The notes under the pieces are model-generated. The model did no database searches and was not told where the DNA came from. It saw nothing but the letters and a program-made list of their open reading frames with translations. DNA of 5,231 nt from Bacillota bacterium (lineage in GTDB: Bacteria > Bacillota_E > Sulfobacillia > Sulfobacillales > Sulfobacillaceae): assembly GCA_021802375.1 (NCBI GenBank), contig JAKAAL010000388.1, positions 1-5,231 on the forward strand, given 5' to 3'. Positions 1 to 5,231 of the stretch are shown here, piece after piece. A program made the position numbers and the translations under genes. Position 1 is the stretch's first letter; every line of letters begins with the position of its first letter.

Positions 1-2
1 AA

Positions 3-860
3 TACTTTTACCGGTATACGTCCATTGTCCTCCTGGTGTGTTATGGCATTTTGGCGGATTTATTGTTTTCTCGTTATCATGTACTCATGCCAAAGGCAAC
101 GGCCCCGATGGCATGGGGGACGGCGATTACCACGGTGGTTACATTCTCTATTTTGGCATGGACCTATAAGGTGTCCACGGTTTCACGGTTCGCTGTGCCA
201 GCCTCTAAGAGTCGCAGCCGAACCGCCTTTTTCCTTGCGCCATCGGTGGGGATTATGGTATCGGTCTTAGTCATGGGCCTTATTGGAATGTATTCGCAAC
301 AGGCGACAGGGAATTGGAACTTGGCCCTATTGGGATCGCATGCGCCGCTCTGGGGTGTGGTGGCCGCCATTGGGGTAGCTCTGGCGATCATCCATACCAA
401 CGCTATGAATCTCTACCCGTCGACCGTCGATCTGTTGGTGGCCATTAACACCTTCGGCAATCCACGTCGGTGGCAACAACCGGTGGCGACCGTGCTGCTG
501 GGAATCGCGGGTACGGTCCTCGCTATCATGAGCATTTTGGATCATGTGGTGGGGTTTTTGGATGTTATCGGTGACGTGATTATTCCCTTTACGTTTATTA
601 TGTTGGTGGATTGGGTGTGGGTCCAACGAAAAAAAACCCCCGTATCCGCATTCTTTGAGAAGCCTACGACGTCTTGGGGCTGGTGGAATTGGTCGGCCGT
701 GATTGCATTTGTCATTGGACTCCTCATTAGTGTGGATGGAGCTACCTGGCTCCCGTGGCTCTTTAGCACGGTGCTACCAGTGCCTGTAGTGGGAGGAGTG
801 GTATCCGCCCTCCTTTACGCAGCATGGAAGGTCTCGGAGGTGCGACGTCACGCTCGGTAA
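3..860 (+). CDS. NCS1-family permease, C-terminal part (5' end outside window)
   Basis: Integral membrane transporter of the nucleobase:cation symporter-1 family (cytosine/purine permeases, allantoin and hydantoin transporters). The frame is open from base 3 with no stop, so the true start lies left of the window; the GTG at 36 is internal. About 285 residues remain. They show repeated hydrophobic helices, a basic loop rich in K/R/S at about 203-227 after an AWTYKVST stretch that resembles the helix-6 region of Fcy2-type members, and the stretch TNAMNLYPSTVDLL at 396-437, matching the Asn-rich helix-8 substrate region of the family. The Asp usual in the SWxxYxxDY-like motif is not seen. The chain ends with a short basic cytosolic tail. 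The substrate cannot be read from this. Its position upstream of a 5-oxoprolinase cassette makes a small cyclic amide a reasonable guess. The NCS1 family call is fairly safe; the subfamily is not. Confidence 0.82.
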   Translation, partial: YFYRYTSIVLLVCYGILADLLFSRYHVLMPKATAPMAWGTAITTVVTFSILAWTYKVSTVSRFAVPASKSRSRTAFFLAPSVGIMVSVLVMGLIGMYSQQATGNWNLALLGSHAPLWGVVAAIGVALAIIHTNAMNLYPSTVDLLVAINTFGNPRRWQQPVATVLLGIAGTVLAIMSILDHVVGFLDVIGDVIIPFTFIMLVDWVWVQRKKTPVSAFFEKPTTSWGWWNWSAVIAFVIGLLISVDGATWLPWLFSTVLPVPVVGGVVSALLYAAWKVSEVRRHAR

Positions 861-874
861 GTTGGGGCATACGT

Positions 875-890
875 AGGTCAAGAGGTCAAG
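875..890. repeat. Perfect 8-bp tandem duplication
   Basis: AGGTCAAG occurs twice head to tail with no spacer, 15 bases after the permease stop codon. It may be a paired half-site for a DNA-binding regulator or a chance duplication. No function is assigned. Confidence 0.4.
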
Positions 891-998
891 CAATCCAGTC
901 CTGGGAATTTTTAAGATGGTGTAATCACCGCGCGGTTCTCGTGGCGGTCTTCACGTGCTTAACAGAAGCAATGGTTTCTTTCCCACGGTCGGAGGTAT

Positions 999-1033
999 AG
1001 TCCGTAGGACTTAAGGAGGTTTCGGGACAGTCC
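999..1033 (+). promoter_or_regulatory. Two related GTCC/GGAC palindromes around an orphan Shine-Dalgarno
   Basis: AGTCC-GTA-GGACT (999-1011) is followed by GGAC-A-GTCC (1025-1033), with AAGGAGGT at 1013-1020 between them. As DNA, these are two palindromic half-site pairs with centres 24 bp apart, as in a double operator. As RNA, GGACT at 1007-1011 could pair either with AGTCC at 999-1003 or with AGTCC at 1029-1033, and the second choice puts AAGGAGGT in the loop. A further alternative stem, CCACGG (983-988) with CCGTAGG (1002-1008), overlaps the first. The stems are short (5-6 bp), so chance is possible. Confidence 0.3.
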
Positions 1034-1048
1034 AAAAAGAGTGATAAT
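1020..1048 (+). promoter_or_regulatory. Possible vegetative promoter for pxpBCA
   Basis: GATAAT at 1043-1048 matches five of six bases of the -10 consensus TATAAT and sits in an A/T-rich stretch. A 17-base spacer leads back to TTTCGG at 1020-1025, a poor -35 match. Transcription would start near 1055 and give a leader of about 58 bases before the pxpB GTG. The palindrome GGACAGTCC at 1025-1033 would fall between the -35 and -10 elements, where a repressor would block transcription. The weak -35 keeps this tentative. Confidence 0.28.
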
Positions 1049-1112
1049 AAAAATCAGAGTAATTGACGTACTAAGATGGGAGTGAGGCACCATCCGGGCC
1101 TTATGGAGTGCT

Positions 1113-1820
1113 GTGTATGGGGCGGGCGACGGGGCGCTTTTATTGGAATTCGGATCATCCCTCGATCCCAAGGTAACCCAAGCGATTCATGCGGTTGCAG
1201 GTGCTGTACGAAGCGCGGCCATCGATGGGGTATGGGGAGTGGTTCCAGCCTACACGACACTTCTGGTGGAGTTCGATCCGTTGATGGCAACATCGCAAAC
1301 CATTCTCGATTCTCTGATGGGAATAGAGGTCGTCTTGCAGGAAACGACGCCCGAACACTTTATCATCCCCTGTATTTATGGCGAGGAATATGGTGAGGAC
1401 CTTGATGTCGTAGCCCTAACCCTTGGAGTGACAACCCGAACCGTCGTGGCACTGCACACGGCCGAGCAATATCACATTTACTGCCTCGGATTTTCTCCGG
1501 GGTTTCCTTTATGCGGAGTCCTGCCGGAAAAGATTCGGGTGCCGCGCCGAAATTCTCCTCGCACCGAAGTTCCGGCGGGTTCAGTAGCTATTGCAGGGGC
1601 TCAGACCGGCATTTATCCCACCGCGAGCCCGGGAGGTTGGAATCTTTTGGGACGCACCCCCGCGGTATTGTTCCAACTGCATAGCGAACCACCGCTGGTC
1701 TACCAACCCGGGGACTTTATTCAATTTCGCTCGGTCGAGCGGGCCGAGTATGATGAACTGGCGCAGGCGGTCCGTGAAGGATTCGACGTGGTCAAGAGGG
1801 TATCCCATGCCAGGGATTAG
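1113..1820 (+). CDS. pxpB: 5-oxoprolinase subunit PxpB (KipI family)
   Basis: Cytosolic subunit of the ATP-dependent PxpABC 5-oxoprolinase, which hydrolyses 5-oxo-L-proline to L-glutamate; B. subtilis KipI is also known as an inhibitor of sporulation kinase KinA. The 235-residue product compares with about 218 in E. coli. It opens with the family N-terminus GAGDGALLLEFG (residues 3-14) and has PAYTTLLVEFDP (45-56). The C-terminal domain shows LGFSPGFP (125-132), PRRNSPR (144-150), VPAGSVAIAG (153-162), QTGIYP (164-169), SPGGW (172-176) and GRTP (180-183). The start is GTG, the only usual start codon between the upstream in-frame stop (1083-1085) and the first family motif. It has only a weak GGAG at 1105-1108 with a 4-base gap, so initiation may be inefficient. 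The last 14 bases overlap pxpC. The assignment is strong; a KinA-type regulatory role cannot be judged from sequence. Confidence 0.95.
   Translation: MYGAGDGALLLEFGSSLDPKVTQAIHAVAGAVRSAAIDGVWGVVPAYTTLLVEFDPLMATSQTILDSLMGIEVVLQETTPEHFIIPCIYGEEYGEDLDVVALTLGVTTRTVVALHTAEQYHIYCLGFSPGFPLCGVLPEKIRVPRRNSPRTEVPAGSVAIAGAQTGIYPTASPGGWNLLGRTPAVLFQLHSEPPLVYQPGDFIQFRSVERAEYDELAQAVREGFDVVKRVSHARD
1794..1800 (+). promoter_or_regulatory. Ribosome binding site that sets the pxpC start
   Basis: AAGAGGG inside the pxpB coding end lies 6 bases before the ATG at 1807. It supports that start over the in-frame ATG at 1591, which would add 72 residues unlike the family and overlap pxpB by 230 bases. Confidence 0.6.
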
Positions 1821-2736
1821 AATTCTGAAACCGGGACTTCTAACCTCGGTACAAGACGCGGGACGTAAGGGTTATGAGCATCTCGGTATCATGGTGGGGG
1901 GCTCGATGGACGACTTTGCCGCAAGTTGGGCAAATCGTCTCGTGGGCAACTCACTAAGTGCAGCGGTGCTTGAAATTACGCTGTTAGGACCGACGTTTGA
2001 AGCGTTAGATGCCGGATGGATGGCGTTAGCCGGTGCAGATTTGGGCGCGATGGTCAATGGGATTCCATGGCATCCTGGATATACGCGACACGTGGTTCCG
2101 GGGGATACCGTATCTTTTGGTCGTGCTGTTTTTGGAATGCGTGCCTATATAGGCTTTGCAGGGGGCCTTGATGTACAACCTGTGTTAGGCAGTCGGTCGA
2201 CCGACCTGGTCGCCGGGTTCGGAGGCTTAGAAGGTCGTGCGCTACTCGCGGGTGATGAATTACGCTACGCGGGTGGACACGTGGAGGAGGCTATGGCGCC
2301 CGGTCCGACGTGTCTGGTGTCTTCCGTTCTCCGTGTCCTTCCGGCTTCTCGTCTGGAAGGCTTTTCATCCGGCACCTGGGAAAAATTCCTAGGCGGTAGT
2401 TACCGGGTCGACCCTCGATCGAATCGGGTGGGGATCCGCCTAGACGGCCCTCACATATTAAATGCGCGGATGGCTGGAGACCGGACTTCCGAAGCCATCG
2501 CCATCGGGTCCGTCGAAGTACCTCCGAGTGGAGAGTTGCTGATTCTCACGAAATCTCGTGGAAGTATTGGTGGCTATCCCACTCTGGCTCATGTGATTGC
2601 GGCAGATTGGCCGGTTTTAGCTCAGCTCAAGTTAGGGAGCGCCGTGTCGTTCGAAGCAACCGATGTGGAGAACGCCCGAGAAGTGCTCTGCCAACAAACG
2701 AGAGCATTAGAGGCCACACTGGCGAAACCGAGATAA
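1807..2736 (+). CDS. pxpC: 5-oxoprolinase subunit PxpC (KipA / AHS2 domain family)
   Basis: Cytosolic partner of PxpB in the 5-oxoprolinase complex, belonging to the biotin-dependent-carboxyltransferase-like (AHS2) family also seen in urea carboxylase. At 309 residues it matches the usual length (310 in E. coli). Family blocks in order: LKPGLLTSVQDAGRKGY (7-23), GGSMDDFAASWANRLVGN (31-48), LEITLLGP (55-62), FAGGLDVQPVLGSRSTDL (117-134), GGLEGRALLAGD (139-150), SNRVGIRLDGP (205-215), GSVEVPPSGELLIL (234-247) and GGYPTLAHVIAADWP (255-269). ATG at 1807 gives the standard N-terminus; the gene starts inside pxpB in the +1 frame, an arrangement that suits coupled translation of interacting subunits. 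One oddity: where PxpC proteins usually read ADRQTTGGYP, this one reads KSRGSIGGYP (249-258), losing the Asp and Gln. Family membership is certain; activity is likely but that change deserves attention. Confidence 0.95.
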   Translation: MPGIRILKPGLLTSVQDAGRKGYEHLGIMVGGSMDDFAASWANRLVGNSLSAAVLEITLLGPTFEALDAGWMALAGADLGAMVNGIPWHPGYTRHVVPGDTVSFGRAVFGMRAYIGFAGGLDVQPVLGSRSTDLVAGFGGLEGRALLAGDELRYAGGHVEEAMAPGPTCLVSSVLRVLPASRLEGFSSGTWEKFLGGSYRVDPRSNRVGIRLDGPHILNARMAGDRTSEAIAIGSVEVPPSGELLILTKSRGSIGGYPTLAHVIAADWPVLAQLKLGSAVSFEATDVENAREVLCQQTRALEATLAKPR

Positions 2737-2758
2737 GACACGCGGAAAAATTGTCGCG

Positions 2759-2765
2759 AAAGGAG
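2759..2765 (+). promoter_or_regulatory. Strong ribosome binding site of pxpA
   Basis: AAAGGAG with a 7-base spacer to the ATG at 2773 is the best site of the cassette. It suggests that PxpA is translated independently and perhaps more abundantly than PxpB, whose GTG has a poor site. Confidence 0.8.
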
Positions 2766-2772
2766 TACCGAA

Positions 2773-3543
2773 ATGGCGAATCAGGTAGACCTCAATTGTG
2801 ATATGGGTGAGAGTTTTGGGCCATGGCAAATGGGTGACGATGCCCAGGTGTTGCCCTATATTTCTTCCGCCAACATCGCGTGTGGTTTTCATGGGGGGGA
2901 CCCTCGTATCATGGCGGAGACGGTAGAGCAGGCAAAAGAGCTCGGGATTGGTGTGGGCGCTCATCCCGGGTTTCCCGATCTCGTCGGATTCGGGCGCCGT
3001 AACATGGATGTGTCTCCCGTTCAGGCGCGGACCGATGTACTGTATCAAATTGGGGCACTTTCGGGATTTTGTCGTCGCTATGGCGTGGCCCTTCAGCATG
3101 TGAAACCCCATGGGCAACTCAATAACTTAGCGATGCGGAATCGGGTCTTGGCGGATGCCATCGTGGCAGGGATTCGAGATTTTGACCCAGACCTTATCGT
3201 TGTGACATATGGTGGGGAATTGGCCCGAGCGGCAGCAGCACACAATATGCGGGTGGCCTATGAAGTGTATGCCGATCGGGAATATAATCCGGATGGGACT
3301 TTGGTGTCTCGAGCGATTGCCGGATCGGTGATCACCGACCACAATCGCGTTGTGGAACGCGCCATTCGACTGGTGAAAACCGGTGAAGTGGTTGCCATGG
3401 ATGGGACCTTACTCACCTTACCAGTGCACACCATCTGTGTCCATGGCGATACGCCGGGCGCTGCCACATTAGTGGCAGAGCTTCGTCAGGCATTAGATCG
3501 ATCGGGTATTGAAGTTACGCCCTTGTCGCGGATTATCGAGTAA
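2773..3543 (+). CDS. pxpA: 5-oxoprolinase subunit PxpA (LamB/YcsF family)
   Basis: Third subunit of the cytosolic PxpABC 5-oxoprolinase. It is a LamB/YcsF-family protein with a seven-stranded deacetylase-like barrel fold, presumed to carry the hydrolytic step. The 256 residues compare with 244 in E. coli, so it is full length. Conserved blocks: DLNCDMGESFG (6-16), SANIACGFHGGDP (32-44), GAHPGFPDLVGFGRR (62-76), YQIGAL (91-96), HVKPHG (109-114), EVYADREYNPDGTLVSR (164-180) and TICVHGDTPGA (220-230). The acidic and His residues expected at the active site (D6, E13, H40, H64, H113, D168) are present. Departures: GFHGGDP for the usual GFHAGDP, and HGQLNN for the usual HGALYN. It follows pxpC by 36 bases with its own strong binding site, so it is almost surely in the same transcript. 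The function call is firm. Confidence 0.96.
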   Translation: MANQVDLNCDMGESFGPWQMGDDAQVLPYISSANIACGFHGGDPRIMAETVEQAKELGIGVGAHPGFPDLVGFGRRNMDVSPVQARTDVLYQIGALSGFCRRYGVALQHVKPHGQLNNLAMRNRVLADAIVAGIRDFDPDLIVVTYGGELARAAAAHNMRVAYEVYADREYNPDGTLVSRAIAGSVITDHNRVVERAIRLVKTGEVVAMDGTLLTLPVHTICVHGDTPGAATLVAELRQALDRSGIEVTPLSRIIE

Positions 3544-3592
3544 TGGTCTTCAACTGGTAACGGCGAGCGTTGAGGGACCGATCTTGAGAAGT

Positions 3593-3598
3593 GGGGAG
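3593..3598 (+). promoter_or_regulatory. Ribosome binding site of the MFS gene
   Basis: GGGGAG lies 11 bases before the ATG at 3610, slightly long spacing. An in-frame TAA at 3604-3606 rules out any earlier start, so 3610 is the first possible ATG. Confidence 0.45.
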
Positions 3599-3609
3599 CC
3601 CCCTAATCC

Positions 3610-4833
3610 ATGGATATCATTAAGGTTCTCGTGAAGTATGGGGATTTTCGGCGTCTGTGGCTATCTTCGCTGCTATCGGAGACGGGTAGTGCCTTTAGCT
3701 TGGTGGCCCTTCCGCTATATGTGATCCACCAAAGTCATTCGTACATGGTGGCGGGAATTCTCACCGCGGTAGGGTTTATCGGGACCGTGGTCATGCGGAT
3801 TCCGGGAGGCTTTATTGGCGATCGCTGGCCGCGGCGTCGCATATTGATGGCGAGTGCGGCCGGCGGGATGTTGGCGATGTTGGCCGTGGCTGCTTCTGTC
3901 GCGTGGCATCCCGCTTTCCAATATTGGCTAATCGGTGTGGCATGGACCATTAACGGCTTCATCGGATCTACGGCTGCTGTGGTTCAAAGCTCAGCCGTCG
4001 CCCGAACTCTGCCAGATGAAGATGCTCAAAGGGGATTCGCCGCATGGCAGGCTCAATATGCGGCGACAACGGTCGTTGGCCCCTTGCTTGGCGGCCTAAC
4101 ATTTACGATTTCTCATACTCTACCGTTCACGATCGACGCGGTATCCTTTCTTTTCGAACTCATCGTCTTGTCCCGCATTCGCCAGAGCCTCGGAGAAGGT
4201 CAGCCCATCCGGGCAACCACTAAGGAAGCGTTTCGGGGCGTGGCTACTGTAGTTCGGGACCGTTTCCTGGTGGTCTACGCGGTGACTAATGGGGTGATCA
4301 ACGTTGCCTCCCAAGGCATGCTCTACGGTATGGTGTTTTGGATGACGCGGTTGGGTGGGATGGCGGTCGGTACGAGCTTCGTGGTTCTTGCGGTTGGTTC
4401 TCTGATCGGATCTGCTATTTCACCACGCCTGAGATCCCGCCGATATCACCTGTTACTAATGACGTGTGTGGGTGCCTACGCACTGGTGGGACTCTTCGGA
4501 TACCTGGCTTCAACGCCGTGGGCCGCAGTGGTGGGCCTATCGGCGGCGGCGCTCATTTCCCAGCCGCCAAGCGTGGTACTAACCAGTCACATTATGACCA
4601 CGGTTCCCGACGCATTACGTGGTCGGGTACAGGGGGCCCTCTTCCTGATTGGAAGCGCTCTCTACCCATTTGGAGCATTCGTTACGGGAGCTATCGCCAG
4701 TTCCTGGTCGATCAACGGGTCCTTTGCGGTTTGGGGCGTTTTCTGTTGTCTCCCACTCCTCGCGTCGCTTATCCCAAGCTGGAGGCTTCCATCTGAAGGC
4801 TTCCTGTATCTCCCCTTGACAGAAGGGACTTAG
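3610..4833 (+). CDS. Major facilitator superfamily transporter (MFS_3 / EntS-like)
   Basis: Inner-membrane secondary transporter of 407 residues with about 12 predicted helices (roughly 15-40, 46-65, 77-97, 104-125, 145-165, 168-190, 218-245, 252-272, 280-299, 303-325, 338-362, 368-390). It begins with YGDFRRLWLSSLLSETGS, typical of MFS_3 exporters. The loop between helices 2 and 3 carries motif A, GGFIGDRWPRRRIL (66-79). GPLLGG (157-162) falls in helix 5. The loop after helix 10 has VPDALRGRVQGALF (332-345), the C-terminal repeat of this family. Such proteins usually export siderophores, drugs or metabolites by proton antiport. The gene follows pxpA by 66 bases on the same strand with no clear terminator between, so cotranscription is possible; its substrate is unknown. 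No truncation or frameshift is seen. The superfamily call is secure; export direction is inferred from family resemblance. Confidence 0.88.
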   Translation: MDIIKVLVKYGDFRRLWLSSLLSETGSAFSLVALPLYVIHQSHSYMVAGILTAVGFIGTVVMRIPGGFIGDRWPRRRILMASAAGGMLAMLAVAASVAWHPAFQYWLIGVAWTINGFIGSTAAVVQSSAVARTLPDEDAQRGFAAWQAQYAATTVVGPLLGGLTFTISHTLPFTIDAVSFLFELIVLSRIRQSLGEGQPIRATTKEAFRGVATVVRDRFLVVYAVTNGVINVASQGMLYGMVFWMTRLGGMAVGTSFVVLAVGSLIGSAISPRLRSRRYHLLLMTCVGAYALVGLFGYLASTPWAAVVGLSAAALISQPPSVVLTSHIMTTVPDALRGRVQGALFLIGSALYPFGAFVTGAIASSWSINGSFAVWGVFCCLPLLASLIPSWRLPSEGFLYLPLTEGT

Positions 4834-4846
4834 CACATCGCAGATT

Positions 4847-4882
4847 ACCATGGCCTTTTGTCGCGTTTCGACTTCACATGGT
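4847..4882 (+). repeat. Nested inverted repeat after the MFS gene
   Basis: ACCATG (4847-4852) pairs with CATGGT (4877-4882), and within the loop GTCG (4860-4863) pairs with CGAC (4869-4872). It lies 13 bases after the MFS stop codon and could form a two-stem RNA structure in the 3' untranslated region. No T run follows, so it is not a standard intrinsic terminator. Chance is quite possible. Confidence 0.25.
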
Positions 4883-4918
4883 GCCGCCCAGTAAAATGTT
4901 GCGAATCTCTGGATGGAT

Positions 4919-4940
4919 TAAGGATGGCACGGAGTCCTTA
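4919..4940. repeat. Short inverted repeat TAAGGA/TCCTTA
   Basis: Six-base arms at 4919-4924 and 4935-4940 enclose a 10-base loop, about 100 bases before the next gene. It could be an operator or part of a weak terminator: TTTT follows only at 4954-4957, too far from the stem for a good one. No role is assigned. Confidence 0.25.
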
Positions 4941-5027
4941 TGATCAGATCCAATTTTAACCGAGCGCATGGGTTGGAGACACAGTTGCGTATACCATAGG
5001 GTCCTCATGGGAAAACCAAGAAAAACT

Positions 5028-5033
5028 GGGGGG
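5028..5033 (+). promoter_or_regulatory. G-rich ribosome binding site of the last gene
   Basis: GGGGGG lies 5 bases before the ATG at 5039. It is an unusual all-G variant rather than the AGGAG form used by pxpA, but the spacing is suitable and it supports this start. Confidence 0.45.
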
Positions 5034-5038
5034 TCTCT

Positions 5039-5231
5039 ATGCAGCTGACAATCGCGGATATCAAAGTCTGGAATGAATCGCTCATTGGTCTCATCAAGGA
5101 GTTGGAAAATCTTTTGAACTTCAAGACCAAGGCCCAAGATCCCACGCTCAAATCCACATTCGGTGAGCAGTTGGTACGTCATCAAAAGAATTATCGAAAC
5201 TTACAAAGTTTGTTGCAGGATGGATTAAAGA
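5039..5231 (+). CDS. Small helical protein, N-terminal part (possible spore-coat/ferritin-like protein)
   Basis: The open frame starts at ATG 5039 after a G-rich binding site and runs off the right edge, giving 64 residues. There is no signal peptide, Cys or membrane segment. The sequence is predicted to form two amphipathic helices, about residues 4-29 (with LIGLIKELENLL) and 36-62, joined by a KAQDPTLKS turn (31-39). The pattern DPxLK followed by a helix with HQKNYRNLQSLL resembles small helical proteins of spore formers annotated as spore-coat (CotF-like) or ferritin-like, in which a DPxLK turn joins two helices. That resemblance is from memory of the pattern and is not proof. The 205-base gap and change of theme suggest its own transcription unit, unrelated to 5-oxoproline use. 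Translation of the frame looks genuine (helical heptad spacing, balanced composition), but the function is open. Confidence 0.62.
   Translation, partial: MQLTIADIKVWNESLIGLIKELENLLNFKTKAQDPTLKSTFGEQLVRHQKNYRNLQSLLQDGLK

Larger units (their letters stand above)
861..1112 (+). promoter_or_regulatory. Leader/intergenic region between permease and pxpB
   Basis: This 252-base gap contrasts with the tight packing of the pxp genes that follow, and suggests separate transcription control of the cassette. No open frame with a credible ribosome binding site and start fills it. It holds the tandem repeat at 875-890, a short GGTG-N4-CACC inverted repeat at 918-929, and paired GTCC/GGAC palindromes at 999-1033. 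It also holds a GATAAT box at 1043-1048. No clear intrinsic terminator (GC stem followed by a T run) was found after the permease, so readthrough from the permease gene is not excluded. Confidence 0.45.

Noticed and set aside
36..38. GTG at 36 as the permease start
   Set aside because: The frame is open to the window edge with family-like hydrophobic sequence upstream, and 274 residues would be much shorter than NCS1 proteins, so it is internal.
629..641. A8-C5 homopolymer run in the permease as a programmed frameshift site
   Set aside because: The frame continues correctly through it to a normal family C-terminus; no alternative-frame product of interest is seen.
1041..1085. Small frame from GTG 1041 (14 codons) as a leader peptide
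   Set aside because: The orphan AAGGAGGT lies 20 bases upstream, too far to serve it, and the peptide has no run of a single regulatory amino acid.
1063..1091. TTGACG at 1063 as a -35 box for pxpB
   Set aside because: At 17 bases spacing the -10 position reads GGCACC, which is no match.
959..1171. 70-residue minus-strand open frame spanning the leader
   Set aside because: It has no ribosome binding site or recognisable domain, and it runs into pxpB antisense.
1591..1806. 72-residue N-terminal extension of pxpC in frame from ATG 1591
   Set aside because: It overlaps the conserved C-terminal domain of pxpB, its sequence is unlike PxpC proteins, and ATG 1807 has a ribosome binding site and the standard family N-terminus.
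2893..2899. G7 run in pxpA as a phase-variable tract
   Set aside because: It simply encodes part of the conserved GFHGGDP block; seven G is short and a metabolic enzyme is an unlikely phase-variation target.
3593..3603. GGGGAGCCCCC as a terminator after pxpA
   Set aside because: The loop would be only 2-4 bases and no T run follows; it overlaps the MFS ribosome binding site.

Overview
The window looks like chromosomal DNA from a moderately GC-rich bacterium, most plausibly a Gram-positive (Firmicutes). Signs are the strong AAAGGAG-type ribosome binding sites, GTG start usage, and a final small gene that loosely resembles spore-coat or ferritin-like proteins of spore formers. An acidothermophilic Sulfobacillus-like lineage would fit but is only a guess. 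All six genes lie on the + strand, and no RNA gene, mobile element or CRISPR array is visible.

Layout: (1) 3-860, the C-terminal part of an NCS1-family (nucleobase/hydantoin-type) permease cut by the left edge. (2) 861-1112, a 252-base leader holding an 8-bp tandem repeat, two GTCC/GGAC palindromes, two Shine-Dalgarno-like motifs without start codons, and a possible -10 box. (3) 1113-3543, a compact pxpB-pxpC-pxpA cassette encoding all three subunits of the prokaryotic ATP-dependent 5-oxoprolinase. pxpB and pxpC overlap by 14 nt; pxpC and pxpA are 36 nt apart. (4) 3610-4833, a 12-helix major facilitator transporter resembling the MFS_3/EntS-like exporters. (5) 4834-5038, a 205-base intergenic stretch with weak inverted repeats. 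(6) 5039 to the right edge, the start of a small helical protein.

How they fit together: PxpA, PxpB and PxpC convert 5-oxo-L-proline (pyroglutamate), formed spontaneously from glutamine or glutamate and by protein turnover, to glutamate using ATP. The permease just upstream carries cyclic-amide-like substrates in other members of its family, so it is a candidate importer of 5-oxoproline or a similar lactam; this is inference. The MFS gene may be read through from pxpA, but its link to the pathway is unproven.

The window is mostly a recognisable metabolic locus. I did not find a clear new system. The best leads are the patterned leader before pxpB, the transporter-enzyme pairing, and the departures from the usual family motifs in PxpC and PxpA.
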